A DNA stretch of 64,000 nt. Origin: Linepithema humile (Eukaryota > Arthropoda > Insecta > Hymenoptera > Formicidae). The notes below the pieces were generated by a model. That model searched no databases. It was not told where the DNA came from and saw only the letters and a program-made list of their open reading frames with translations. Positions 35,149 through 47,800 of this stretch are shown here, piece after piece. The first letter of the stretch is position 1. Each line of letters opens with the position of its first letter. The DNA is taken from the NCBI RefSeq assembly GCF_040581485.1, contig NC_090131.1:9424001-9488000 (forward strand), written 5' to 3'. The translations under genes were made by a program, and so were the position numbers.

Positions 35149-37828
35149 AGCTGGTTGAAGTTTGGAACGTTCCTGGAACGATTTTTTAAAAATGATTTGT
35201 CGCTCTTGTCCTTTTGCAGGGAGAAAGTTTTGAGACCCACAAACAAAGTACAAAAGAGACCGATCCGATACATGCGTCGGAAGACACCCTTATACTTGAA
35301 AAACAACCCCCAAAATCACTTAAACAATTCTAGCCAAGCTAAAAATGACTTGTCGCTCTTTTCCTTCTGCACAGAGAAAGTTCCGAGGCCCTCACACGAC
35401 ATGCAAAAAAGACCGATTTGATACATGCGTCGGAAGACACCCTTATACCCGAAAAACCACCCCCAAAATCACTTAAACCATTCTAGCCAAGCTAAAAATG
35501 ACTTGTCGCTCTTTTCCTTCTGCATGGAGAAAGTTCCGAAGCCCTCACACGACATGCAAAAGAGACCGATTCGATACATGCGTCGGAAGACACCCTTATA
35601 CTCAAAAACCACCCCAGAGCGTCTAAAAAATCCTCGCCTAACAAAAAATAACTTGTCGCTCTTCTCCTTTAGCATAGAGAAAGTTCTGAGACCCTCACAT
35701 AACATATAAAACAGACCGATCCGATACATGCGTCGGAAGACACCCTTATACCCGAAAAACCACCCCCAAAATTACTTAAACAATTCTAGCCAAGCTAAAA
35801 ATGACTTGTCGCTCTTTTTCTTCTGCACAAAGAAAGTTCCGAGGCCCTCACACGACATGCAAAAAAGACCGATTTGATACATGCGTCGGAAGACACCCTT
35901 ATACCCGAAAAACCACCCCCAAAATCACTTAAACCATTCTAGCCAAGCTAAAAATGACTTGTCGCTCTTTTCCTTCTGCATGGAGAAAGTTCCGAAGCCC
36001 TCACACGACATGCAAAAGAGACCGATTTGATACATGCGTCGGAAGACACCCTTATACCCGAAAAACCACCCCCAAAATCACTTAAACAATTCTAGACAAG
36101 CTAAAAATGATTTGTCGCTCTTTTCCTTCTGCACGGAGAAAGTTCCGAAGCCCTCACACGACATGCAAAAAAGACCGATTCGATACATGCGTCGGAAGAC
36201 ACCCTTATACCCGAAAAACCACCCCCAAAATTACTTAAACAATTCTAGCCAAGCTAAAAATGACTTGTCGCTCTTTTCCTTCTGCACAGAGAAAGTTCCG
36301 AGGCCCTCACACGACATGCAAAAAAGACCGATTTGATACATGCGTCGGAAGACACCCTTATACCCGAAAAAACACCCCCAAAATCACTTAAACCATTCTA
36401 GCCAAGCTAAAAATGACTTGTCGCTCTTTTCCTTCTGCATGGAGAAAGTTCCGAAGCCCTCACACGACATGCAAAAGAGACCGATTTGATACATGCGTCG
36501 GAAGACACCCTTATACTCGAAAAACCATCCCCAAAATCACTTAAACAATTCTAGCCAAGCTAAAAATGACTTGTCGCTCTTTTCCTTCTGCATGGAGAAA
36601 GTTCCGAAGCCCTCACACGACATGCAAAAGAGACCGATTTGATACATGCGTCGGAAGACACCCTTATACCCGAAAAACCACCCCCAAAATCACTTAAACA
36701 ATTCTAGACAAGCTAAAAATGATTTGTCGCTCTTTTCCTTCTGCACGGAGAAAGTTCCGAGGCTCTCACGCGACATGCAAAAGAGACCGATTTGATACAT
36801 GCGTCGGAAACACCCTTACACTCAAAAAACCACTCCAGAGTCTAAAAAATTCTTGCTTAGCAAAAAATAACTTGTTGCTTAAAATGGTTTAAGTAATTTT
36901 TGGGGTGGTTTTTCGGGTATAAGGGTGTCTTCCAACGCATGTATCGAATCGGTCTGTTTTGCATGTCGTGTGAGGGCCTCGGAACTTTCTCCGTGCAGAA
37001 GGAAAAGAGCGACAAGTCATTTTTAGCTTGGCTAGAATTGTTTAAGTAATTTTGGGGGTGGTTTTTCGGGTATAAGGGTGTCTTCCGACGCATGTATCAA
37101 ATCGGTCTTTTTTGCATGTCGTGTGAGGGCCTCGGAACTTTCTCCGTGCAGAAGGAAAAGAGCGACAAGTCATTTTTAGCTTGGCTAGAATTGTTTAAGT
37201 GATTTTGGGGGTGGTTTTTCGGGTATAAGGGTGTCTTCCGACGCATGTATCAAATCTGTCTTTTTTGCATGTTGTGTAAGGGCTTTGGAACTTTCTCCGT
37301 GCAGAAGGAAAAGAGCGACAAATCATTTTTAGCTTGGCTAGAATTGTTTAAGTGACTTTGGGGGTGGTTTTTCGGGTATAAGGGTGTCTTCCAACGCATG
37401 TATCAAATCGGTCTTTTTTGCATGTCGTGTGAGGGCCTCGGAACTTTCTCTGTGCAGAAGGAAAAGAGCGACAAGTCATTTTTAGCTTGGCTAGAATTGT
37501 TTAAGTGATTTTGGGGGTGGTTTTTCGGGTATAAGGGTGTCTTTCGACGCATGTATCGAATCGGTCTTTTTTGCATGTCGTGTGAGGGCCTCGGAACTTT
37601 CTCCGTGCAGAAGGAAAAGAGCGACAAGTCATTTTTAGCTTGGCTAGAATTGTTTAAGTGATTTTGGGGGTGGTTTTTCGGGTATAAGGGTGTCTTCCGA
37701 CGCATGTATCGGATCGGTCTCTTTTGTACTTTGTTTGTGGGTCTCAAAACTTCTTCCCTGCAAAAGGACAAGAGCGACAAATCATTTTTAAAAAATCGTT
37801 CCTGGAACGTTCCAAACTTCAACCAGCT
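35149..37828. mobile_element. foldback element with 153-bp tandem repeats in inverted arms
   Basis: The element starts AGCTGGTTGAAGTTTGGAAC and ends in the exact inverse; both sides are bordered by ACGTATAC (35141-35148 and 37829-37836), a perfect 8-bp target duplication. After a unique 100-base end, the left arm has about 11 tandem units marked by ATGCGTCGGAAGACACCC at 35275, 35428, 35581, 35731, 35884, 36037, 36190, 36343, 36496, 36649 and 36802; spacing is 153 except one of 150. The right arm has six inverted units (36935, 37088, 37241, 37394, 37547, 37700), all 153. They meet near 36880. Since 153 is 51 codons, long ORFs appear, but TGA is common in the units. The layout matches Drosophila Foldback elements. 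Confidence 0.9.
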
Positions 37829-37836
37829 ACGTATAC

Positions 37837-38434
37837 TATAATTTATGAATTTATCGTGCTTAATCGTTTGTACGTCGTTTGTACATTATTAATAATCGGT
37901 TAAATTTATAATTCCAACATTTGTTTTTGTTTAAAACGCAAAATAAATAATTTTTATTTGAATATGGCGGGTATGGAGCACAAAGCGCGTACGCATGCGT
38001 TTTAGTTACTTCCTGCTAGAAAATGGCAGATAAATCTTCAAAGTGCGTTTACATTAGTGTCAATTTTACCAACATCAAGACTGAAATATGATAGTCAACT
38101 GCTGAAACGAAAGAAATCACTGAAGTATTTCATGTAAATGCTCAGGACTATAGCGCTTAAAGAAACGTTAACAGTAAAATTTAAGCGGTAAACAAATTGG
38201 CTAATCAATGCGCACGCGCATTTATCTATTCAACAAACATACACGTGCTGTTTTTGGGGAGAGAAAATATAGACGAATATAGATTGAATAAAACTGGAAA
38301 AAACCGAATCTCGGTGTCAAAAAATGTGAAAAAAATTATGCAATTGTTTAAAAAGAACAAGCACTGAATAATTTCTGAGCTCGATTAACAAACGGCATGG
38401 CTGCCCGCTCTCGAGGTTTAAGACAAAGATGCAT
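37837..38434. other. gene-poor flank of the foldback element
   Basis: The flank holds CGTTTGTAC-type words on both sides of the foldback (35000-35060 and 37868-37890), so the foldback landed in another word-rich repeat. An ATG near 38022 opens MADKSSKCVYISVNFTNIK before a stop; it has no support as a gene. Confidence 0.4.
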
Positions 38435-38578
38435 AAGGGCCTATCCAGATAAATTTGTTATAATCGCATAAACATATGATAACATTTGGTCCATAAGCAG
38501 ATGCATAAGGAAATAGACCAATCAAGTTCCTTGTGCATATGTTTATGCGACTATGCAAGTTTGCTGGATAGGCCCTTA
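38435..38578. mobile_element. short MITE (AGGGCCTATC ends), copy 2
   Basis: AGGGCCTATCCAGATAAATT and its inverse, with CGCATAAACATATG arms, match the copy at 23207-23352. A further worn palindrome (38625-38730, ATTTTAATTTCTTTTATTC) follows. Confidence 0.7.
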
Positions 38579-39250
38579 TATTAAAGACCGTCTTAAGCAC
38601 AGTTCAGATATTGCAAGCCAATCACAGAACTGTATTAGCGAAAAAAGAAATTTTAATTTCTTTTATTCTGATTGATCGATTTTCAATCTTCAGTCTTTAA
38701 TCTCAATCTTTAATACATATTCTGATGCGGGTTTTATAATTTTGTACTCAACAATATGACTGCAATGCCGTAACAGTTGGATTTTGTTAAGTGAAAAATT
38801 ACGGTTAGGACAGGAAGTTAGGACAGGAAGCTAGAGTTAGGGTTAGGTTAGGGTTGAAATCTGCTAATAATTTATGTTTATTTATTTGTCTAATTTATGT
38901 TATTCAATTACCTGCGATGTTTCGATCTCATTATAAATTGTCATTCATCATTATTTTTTTTTTTTTTTTTTTTTTTTTTTAGTTTAGATTTTAAAAGTGA
39001 ACCGTTAGTTAATTAGTTTTTAGGAATGACTTCCGGAAGTTTGTTTTGCAAAAATCGAGTACTTTTTGATGCATTAAAAATTAGAAGAAGTAATTTTACT
39101 ACATATACAATACTACAATACTACAATATGTTTTCAATTCTAGTACTTTTTGATACATTAGAAGTAATTTTGCGTTTAATGGTTGGCAACACTGATCGCG
39201 TAATTAACATTTATTGAATTTTATATTAATAATTCAACAAAAATGAACAA

Positions 39251-39360
39251 CCCACACGGAACAAAAACCTCTAATGGATATCCACTAGATGTCCATCATG
39301 GAGATTCGGAACCTCTATTAGATGTCTATGTAATATTCTATAGATGTCTACTAGCAGAGA
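39251..39360 (+). repeat. short word-rich piece with AGATGTC words, CCCACACGG end
   Basis: It begins AACCCACACGGAACAAAAA and contains spaced AGATGTCYA and TAATGGATATCCA words. It is the shortest of the CCCAYAC-ended group. Confidence 0.35.
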
Positions 39361-39477
39361 GAAGCCTGAGAGGAGCCATGCCGTCGTTTTTCGTACGACG
39401 CTTTTTTTAAGCCGTACAATAGCGCTAACTGGATCCATTTTTTTAGCCGGCGGAACTACATGGCTAGATCCACTTTT

Positions 39478-39574
39478 CGCTATGGTAAAATGGCCGATTG
39501 GTGCATGTCTGTGCTAGATCCACAATTATGGATCTAGCACGGACATGCACCAATTAGCCGTTTTACCATAGCAG
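39478..39574. repeat. near-perfect 97-base hairpin
   Basis: CGCTATGGTAAAATGGCCGA pairs with its inverse ending at 39574, with arms of about 45 bases, three or four mismatches, and a tiny AATT loop near 39527. Probably a MITE. Confidence 0.7.
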
Positions 39575-39864
39575 TTTTAATAAAAAAAACGGAAATATTA
39601 TGGATCTATTAATGTTTTATTATAGCTGCGCATGATCTTTTTTCATTTTAATATATATTACGGACAACAATATGAGTTATTTTATTAAAATGATTTTATG
39701 TATGCGCATGTGCAATAAAATAAATTTTTTCATTATTTCGATAGAACTAAAATTGAGAATAACATTATCAGCGTAGCCTACAGACTTACGCCGCGTAGGT
39801 CCGTATGTACGCATTTTTTGTAGTGGTAACTCACTACACTGACGTGTGGTCTGTGTACCATAGA

Positions 39865-40340
39865 CATATATAACTAGACCCAGCATGCATGCCTTTGGCA
39901 GAACGGACAAAGAGGCAAAACGTAGGGGAAGATTTCTTTCTTTGTCTGCGCAGGTAGGATGCACAGTCGCTATTGACAGCGAGCGTGACAGCCATGTGAC
40001 AGATTGTGAAATAGATCAGAATGTTTTACTTACATGTGGAAAGATATATTTTCTTTCTTGTTAGGCTTCTTCAAACATCCGCACTGCACGTCTTCATTTT
40101 TTAACATATTTATATATATGGTATAATAATAGGGTATAATGTTCGTACACATAACACGTAACTTATGATATCCGACTTTCACGTTATGACCAGTTGACAA
40201 TTGTCGGCCATTACTGTCATGATGCGCGCGCAAAAAAAGGACAGAAATATCCCCTATGTTTTGCCTCTCTCTCCGTTCTGCCAAACCCAACGAATATCAT
40301 AAGGAAATATACGGCATGCTGGATCTAGTTATATATGTTT
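39865..40340. mobile_element. element with CATATATAACTAGAYCCAGC inverted ends
   Basis: The left end CATATATAACTAGACCCAGC and right end GCTGGATCTAGTTATATATG pair. Next, inner blocks TTTGGCAGAACGGA and TCCGTTCTGCCAAA pair, as do GAGGCAAAACGTAGGGG and CCCCTATGTTTTGCCTC. The middle is unpaired and non-coding. Confidence 0.65.
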
Positions 40341-40443
40341 ATGCTGTGTACGCGTCATCGGATAGTTTGTAAACAAACGACGCTTGCGATTGTTCCTCGA
40401 CTGAAATTTCGTCGCAAGGCTGCAATATAATGTACGAGACGAC

Positions 40444-41288
40444 ATACCCATACAACAATTCAACGTTCGATGGATGTCTATAGGACGTCCCACTCGACAT
40501 GTACGGACGTCCAGATGACGTACCAGACATGTTCCGAGAACGTTCAGTAGATGTCATTTGTACGTACAATGTACCGCCCTTAGACGTCCTCTGTACGTCC
40601 TTAGTACATCCTTTGTACATCTTTAGAACGCCGTCGTATGTCGTTGGTACGTCGTTAGTACGTCATTATCGTGACGTTACTACGTCTTCTATACGTCCTT
40701 AGTACGTTATTGTTGTATTTTATTTAGTAAAATATATTTTCATGTCAGTAAAAATAGTGTAATTAAAAGTAAACAAATATTTTATAATAATGACAAAAAC
40801 AAAATTAAAACGCGCATATTTGTTTACATTTTATACTATTTTTACTGACATAAATCATTTTTCAAAAAAAAACGTCCGTAAGAAATCCATTAGGTTACGT
40901 TACAACGATGCACTAATGCCATACTACGAAAATATGTTGTTTAAGTATGGGTATATACTTGTACTTAAATGTATACAAGTATAAATAACGGACACCAATG
41001 CAATTAAATTATAAAATACTTTTTTTATTTTAATTGAAACACAATATTTAAATAGAATTTAAATTTTTTATTATGAAACGCATTACACATTCTTCTCCTG
41101 TTTTTTTAGGCGATCTGTCGCTCGCCGGAACCAATCAATTATTGTTGTTTCGATCGCACGATCGTCGATCTTTTTGTATCGGTGTTCCACAGCCTCTGTA
41201 AAAGGAATAGTGACTATATTACAATTACGTACAATTATGTACCCGGGCATAATAATATTGCACGTTATACATTATATATATATATATA
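40444..41288 (+). repeat. word-rich repeat with TACCCATAC ends, copy 2
   Basis: Nearly the same as 4592-5425, including TACCCATAC at the left and GTATGGGTA at about 40945-40953. It stops in the TA tract where the mariner begins. Confidence 0.75.
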
Positions 41289-42049
41289 TACAGGGTGTCC
41301 CAGACTTACCGAATAACCGGTTCAGGGTAGACTCCTGACGTTGTTCTGAGACGAAAGTTCCTTTGGCAAAATGTCGAGGGTGTCATAATTTCGGCGTTAT
41401 AAAGGGTGAAAGTTCTCCAATCGATGCGTTGAATTTTCCCGCGCTCAGGGACATCGCACATCAAAAGAGCCCCGTGCATCGCGCAACGATTGACTCGATC
41501 GAGCGCGTTCTTCGCGATTGTTTACGCATTCACTATTCACTGTTCACTGTTCCACAGAAAAAATGGAATCAGATCCGCCGGAGACCTCGCCGACCAGTGC
41601 ACGGGCGCACTCCGCGTACGATTAATCTAACCGCGTATCTCGCGTTAAACGCGCGACGCGTTTTCGCGTACGTGTGTGGCGAGGCTATCGTCGCATCACT
41701 TTTCGACACTTTTTCTTCGCGACATTGACATACGTATGACCAACGAAAAAGGACGGACCGATCGCTCACCGAATTGCACGAAATCACGACACGCGCGCGG
41801 AACTGTCAAGCACTAGCGTGAAGCGTCGCGCGCTCCCGCGATAGAGAATCGATATGAGCGCTGCGAGGTATGACCTACCGCGTCTTACGTCGATATGGAG
41901 CAATCGATACAAGATACGACATTTTCTTAAACAAAAATAAAATTTACATTTTTAATAAAAAATTTAAATTATTTTTTATTAATTTAACATATTTAACATA
42001 TTTATAATTTTTTAAACATTTAACATATTTTACAATTTGCTTATTATTT

Positions 42050-42355
42050 ACGGCGGGTGCGGTCAAAACGCTTTCCGTGCCGTGTGAGAGTACAACGCTC
42101 GTTTTCCGGAACGCAAACAAATTGTTTACGGCGTTATTCTGCAACTGTTGTACTGCGTGCGAGAAACGGGCCGTCTGATACCAGATAGACATCTCAATGT
42201 CGTCGTGGAACGTCGGGCTCGTACGGTACACAACGAAGAGGTAATCTTGCGTACGCTGAACGACAATCCAGAAATGAGTGTACGCGAGATGAGTCGCGAG
42301 GTCGCGATCTCGCGTAGTACTGTCCACCGTGTACTACGTGATAACAGATTTCGCT
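42050..42355 (+). pseudogene. inverted partial copy of the mariner transposase 5' part
   Basis: Reads GECGQNAFRA-like then ETGRLIPDRHLNVVVERRAR and the HTH MSREVAISRSTVHRVLRDN, as in the intact gene, but begins inside the first helix-turn-helix and ends after the second, without any catalytic residue. Confidence 0.85.
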
Positions 42356-42430
42356 GCGCAAGTCTGAAAATACAAAGTGACTCGTATATCGCGCGTTTAC
42401 CAAACCAAAGTAACGTTTATCATACCTATT

Positions 42431-43560
42431 TTACAATAGATGTTCGAACTGTCCACCGCCGCATTCGACGCACAATCTTGCCCGTCGCAGCAGACTTTGC
42501 TGTGCATTGCTTATCATCTCCGGAGTCACGTTCGCGAATGCCTCAACAATTTTTTCCTTTAGTTCTTCGCGACTGTTGACGCGCTTACGATATACGTAAC
42601 TTTTGATAGTACTCCAAAGAAAAAAATCAAGCGGAGTGAGGTCTGGAGATCTTGCTGGCCAATGCACGGGACCTCCGCGTCCGATCCATCGGTTTTCAAA
42701 TTTTTCTGTTAAAGTAAGACGCGCCTCTCTACATGTATGCGGCGGGGCTCCGTCCTGCTGAAACAACATACGTCTACGTTGTTCCAGCGGCACGTCTTCC
42801 AACAGTATCGGCAAGTCATTTTGCAAAAACTGCACATACGACTGACCCGTTAGTCGCGCGAGCATTTCGAATGGACCGATCTGAAAGGATGAGAAGGTGA
42901 ATTCTCTAAACTTTGCTTGACCGATGAGAGTGTACTTACGTTCGTGTCGTTCAGCACACCAGCCCACAAATTTACGCTGAACCGATGTTGAAAATTCCTA
43001 ATCCTATATTCCTTAGGATTTTCATCCGACCATAAATGGGTATTTCGCACGTTGAACATACCATCGCGCGTGAAATGCGATTCGTCAGTGAATAAAATTT
43101 CACGCGCAAAACCGGGTCGATCAATCTCACGATTTAGTATCCACGTGCAGAAGCGTAGTCTCGCAGCGTAATCAGTTGGCAGCAGATGTTGCACTCGCGT
43201 GAAATGATACGCGTGAAATCTGTTATCACGTAGTACGCGGTGGACAGTACTACGCGAGATCGCGACTTCGCGACTCACTTCGCGTACACTCATTTCTGGA
43301 TTGTCGTTCATCGTACGTAAGATCACCTCCTCGTTGTGCACCGTACGAGCACGACGTTCCACGACGACATTGAGATGTCTATCTGGTATCAGACGGCCCG
43401 TTTCTCGCGCGCGGTACAACAGTCGCAGAATGATGCCGTAAACAATTTGTCTGCGTTCCGGAAAACGAGCGTTGTACTCTCGCGCGGCACGGAAAGCGTT
43501 TTGACCGCACTCGCCGTAAATAATTAGCATATCGCAATATTCCGCTGCGGTATACTCCAT
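42431..43560 (-). CDS. mariner transposase, DD41D type, intact
   Basis: Two exons, 43560-42941 region ending at 42940 and 42880-42431, flank a 59-bp GT-AG intron (GTAAGT ... CTTTCAG) that keeps frame; the product is about 356 residues, usual for mariner. It starts MEYTAAEYCDMLIIYGECGQ, has two helix-turn-helix parts (the second ISRSTVHRVLRDN), and the catalytic Asp in LFTDESHF, FQQDGAPPH and TPLDFFLW. I count 41 residues between the last two Asp. I chose the ATG at 43560 because the one upstream at 43638 lies in the terminal arm. No stop or frameshift, so the element may be active. Function: cut-and-paste at TA. Confidence 0.88.
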
Positions 43561-44219
43561 GTTTCCAAAATATCGTATCTTACATTGATTGCTCCGTATT
43601 GACGTTAGACGCGGTAGATCATACCTCGCAGCGCTCATATCGATTCTCTATCGCGGGAGCGCGCGACGCTTCACGCTAGTGCTTGACAGTTCCGCGCGCG
43701 TGTCGTGATTTCGTGCAATTCGGTGAGCGATTGGTCCGTCCTTTTTCGTCGGTCATACGTATGTCAATGTCGCGAAGAAAAAGTGTCGAAAAGTGATGCG
43801 ACGATAGCCTCGCCACACACGTACGCGAAAACGCGTCGCGCGTTTAACGCGAAATACGCGGTTAGATAAATCGTACGCGGAGTGCGCCCGTGCACTGGTC
43901 GGCGAGGTCTCCGGCGGATCTAATTCCATTCTTTCTGTGGAACAGTGAATAGTGAATTCAGTGAACAGTGAATAGTGAATGCGTGAACAATCGCGAAGAA
44001 CGCGCTCGATCAAGTCAATCGTTGCGCGATGCACGGGGCTCTTTTGATGTGTGATGTCCCTGAGCGCGGAAAAATTCAGCGCATCGATTGGAGAACTTTC
44101 ACCCTTTATAACGCCGAAATTATGACACCCTCGACATTTTGCCAAAGGAACTTTCGTCTCAGAACAACGTCAGGAGTCTACCCTGAACCGGTTATTCGGT
44201 AAGTCTGGGACACCCTGTA

Positions 44220-44872
44220 TGTGGCCCGTATACTGTGTCAATTGTGGCCTTGTTTTTGCATGTCCTACAGGTTACATGTGGTGACATGGTATTATCATTG
44301 ATTGCACTTTCGATTTTCTCAAATCCAAAATCGAAAATAAAGTCAACATTGATACTTAAGAACGGCTGTTTTTGAATATCATGCTTACAGCGTTTATCAC
44401 ACTTTACTAATCGCGTAACACTCGGTAAGTCTCGAAGCAGATATTCTAAAAGATTAGCGACGTTACAGTTAGAGTCCAGCATATCAATGTGTCGAGTATG
44501 TGGTGTGATTTTGAACAAATTTACTGCGGATAAAATAGCAGCTCTATCAACGTAATTCGTTTTCTTTAATTTACCACATTTCACCACTTCTATGGCTAGT
44601 TTTATTATCTTTACCTGTGAATTTTCGATTTGTGACTTATATGATTCACTCATGGCGATTGCACTCATCATAACATGTAGTAAAGAATCGAATGCACAAG
44701 TATTTCGTACGAGCAACGCCTTTTTATTAAAAGATACCATTCCAGTCACACATCCATTTCGCATGAGTGGCACACCAAAACTCTGGTTTGATTTCACGAA
44801 ATCCCAGTCAGGGCATTTGTCTAAATAATTTGGTTTCCGCCGTTTATTTGAAGTGATCGGTTTCTTCGTAAC
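44220..44872 (-). pseudogene. ubiquitin-specific-protease-like domain, N-terminal half (MULE-encoded)
   Basis: The - strand reads VTKKPITSNKRRKPNYLDKC, then LLVRNTCAFDSLLHVMM, whose NTCAFDSLL is like the Cys box of ubiquitin-specific proteases, then Cys pairs (CDKRCKH, CRTCKN) that may bind zinc. On the upstream side it continues the MULE protein at 49334 once the Copia element is removed; downstream it is cut at GPH by the mariner end. The His half is at 52756-53051 on the other strand. Confidence 0.7.
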
Positions 44873-44877
44873 ATTAG

Positions 44878-47800
44878 TGTTAATAAAAAGGTGCTCTACA
44901 TTATCCGCGTATATAAAGTGCACACTAGATTCAACTAGTTTATTTGGTTTTCTACATGATTTTTCTTATCTACATTATTTTGTATGTTCTATGTTTTTCT
45001 TCTGATTTTTCATGTAATGTGTGCGCTGCTAAATAAAAAGTTTCTTTGAAATAAAGACTAAATAACTACGTTTATCCTGAAAAATCAACAGGTTATGGGC
45101 CCAGAGAAGCTTGAAACTGGGACAATATAGTTTTTATGATTGAAGTATTGAAGAAGATTAAATATTCATAAGAAATTAGTTGCTGGACGTGTATAAGGAC
45201 ATCGTGCTTTTAGACAAAGAAAAATGTCGGACAAAGTGTTGTATAACCTACCGACTCTCACAGTAGAGTCATATCAACGATGGAAATTTGATGTTCAGGC
45301 AGCTCTAGAATCAACCGATCTACTTGGATACGTTGATGGGTCATTGATATCACCAGTGCTGAGAGCCGATAATTCTAATGCTGCAGCAGTAACGGAATGG
45401 AAAAAACAAGATGCAAGAGCACGCTTAGTTATATCTTCAAGTCTCGATGAGGAACATCATGCAGCTATTCGTGGCAGTGCATCCGCTGCTGAGATGTGGA
45501 ATACAATCAAGACGTTGAGAGAACAGAGTTCGCAAACTAATAAGTATCTTGCACAACAAGAATTTCACCAATACAAGTACACGCCAGGTATGAGTATCTC
45601 AGCTTATTTTTCTGGTTTGTCAATCATCAGGCAAAAATTAGAATCAATACAGGAAACGGTAAGTGATGCGACGATGATTGCAAAAGCTATAAACGATTTG
45701 CCAAAAGAATATAATTTTTTTAGATAATCGTACCGCATCTCGGCGGCGGCTGGAACAGCTCTGACACTAAAAGACATTCAAGCGCAATTATAGATTGTGG
45801 AACAAGATATACAGAAAGGTGATGACACCGGTAAGGAAACAGGTGAAGCTCTGATAACGAAAGGTCCTGAAAAATACAAAAAGCGTGACAAGAAATTTGA
45901 AAATAAAGAAAACAAAGAAAAACGGAAATGCTGGATTTGTGGAAAACAGGGACATTTAAAGCAAAATTGCAAATTTAATAAGAGCAATGATATATCGAAA
46001 TCTGAACAAAAGGGGCTGATTATAAATGAAGGTGATATCAGTGACAAAGACTGGAAAGGAGACTCCGGATGTTCAAGTCATATGGCTAGAGACAAAGGTT
46101 TCTTTGAAAATTTGGAACTATTTACAAATGACATGCCTATTACGATTGGAAACGGATCAAGAATGGCAGCGAAAGGACGAGGAACAATTAATGCGGAACT
46201 CTACAATGGCACAACCTGGATTAAGCGACAACTTTTAAATGTACTATGGGTACCTAATCTATGTGAAATAGGTTTGATCAGTCTAGGAGTACTAACAGAT
46301 CGCGGATTTAAAGTTGAGATGAAAGATAAAAGTCTCAGAGTCCTAGATAATAAAAAGGTAATTCTAACTGGAAATCGAAATTATAACAACTTATACAGTT
46401 TAAAATTACGCATGATAGAACAAACTGCACACATTGGAAGTATAAAGTTATGGCATGAGAGACTTGTTCATGTTTCGCCTGGCACTGTATTGAAAATGGA
46501 AAAATCAAACATTGTGAAAGGAATGGAGAAAATGGACACCAAAGAAAAATTTTTCTGCGAAGGATGTGCATACGGAAAAATGTGCAAACAACCGTATAAG
46601 TCAAAAACCACAAAATGTAATGAAATTGGTGCGGTAATACATGCAGATGTATGCGGAAAAATGGAGGTTGAATCTTTAAACAGATCTCTATACTACGTAG
46701 AATTTAAAGATGAGGCAAGTCACTATACCAAAGTTTACTTCATGCATACCAAGGATCAAGTTCTAAAAAGATTGAAGCAATTTGTTGCAGAACAACGTGC
46801 AGAAACAGGTAGAATTATGAAAACATTCTTTAGCGACAATGGAAAGGAATTCGACAATGATGGTGTAAAGGAATTTTTGCTAAATCATGGAATCAAGCAT
46901 CAGACGAGTGCTGCTTATAATCCTCAGCAAAATGGGCGTGCTGAACGTGAAAATCGTACCCTGGTTGAACATGCGAAGTGCATGATTCATGCTAAAGGAT
47001 TACCGAAGAAACTCTGGGCAGAGGCGATAAATACGACAGTCTATGTACTCAACAGGGTTCCAGTCTCCGGAAATGAAATAACGCCCTATGAACAATGGTT
47101 CAAGAAGAAACCGTCGGTCAAGCATTTGAGAGTTTTTGGGACTACCTGCTATGTTTTAATACCACAACAGTTCAGAAAGAAATGGGAACCTAAGTCAAGA
47201 AAGGGAAAACTTGTTGGCTACACAGATACAGATAAGAACTATAGAGTATGGTATGAAGACAAGGATAGAATCGATGTCGTAAGAGACGTAAAGTTTGACG
47301 AAACATCCGAATTAAAAGGCACAGTTACCATCTCATTAGACATGAACATGCAACAAGAGGAAGAAGAGGAGACCCCAGATAAACATAAACTTGATGATTC
47401 CGAAGATTCACATGAAGAGGAACCAGGTAAACAAGGAGAAATTGAGACACCAAAAACGAGGAAGACAATCTCGAATGCTACTAGAAGTGAAGAACAAGGA
47501 AAAAGAAAACTACGAGATCGATCTACTCTAAAGATGCCAGATCGATACTGTGAACAATGCTTCTTAATGACAAGTATACCAACTAACTATAATGAGGCAC
47601 TTGAATGTGAAGAAGCAGCAGAATGGAAAAATGCAATGAATGAAGAGTATAACAGTCTACTTCAAAACAATACCTGGGAACTAACGGATTTACCAGAAAA
47701 TAGAAAAGCAATAAAGTCAAAATGGGTCTATACAATAAAGGAAAGACCGAAAACGAGTCTGAGATACAAGGCAAGGTTAGTGGCGAAGGGTTATTTACAG

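Larger units (their letters stand above)
41291..44217. mobile_element. DD41D mariner with about 630-bp inverted terminal arms
   Basis: CAGGGTGTCCCAGACTTACC and its inverse are flanked by TA. The arms 41291-41925 and 43585-44217 pair almost throughout. The - strand carries a complete transposase; between it and the left arm lies a second, inverted copy of the transposase 5' part (42050-42355). A 1.3-kb relative lacking the transposase is at 51436-52753. Confidence 0.9.

Noticed and set aside
35101..37822. Long repetitive ORFs with a 51-residue period
   Set aside because: They come from the 153-bp units of the foldback element; TGA breaks many units and the same reading exists in both arms. 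No sign of coding selection can be seen.
40499..40984. ORFs repeated at 4646-5131 and 40499-40984
   Set aside because: They are the two copies of one word-rich repeat; no domain, and the words explain the reading.
41363..41728. ORFs of 121-149 residues at mariner ends (also 43753, 51508, 52225, 52313)
   Set aside because: They lie wholly in the terminal arms, which are inverted copies of each other, and have no domain.
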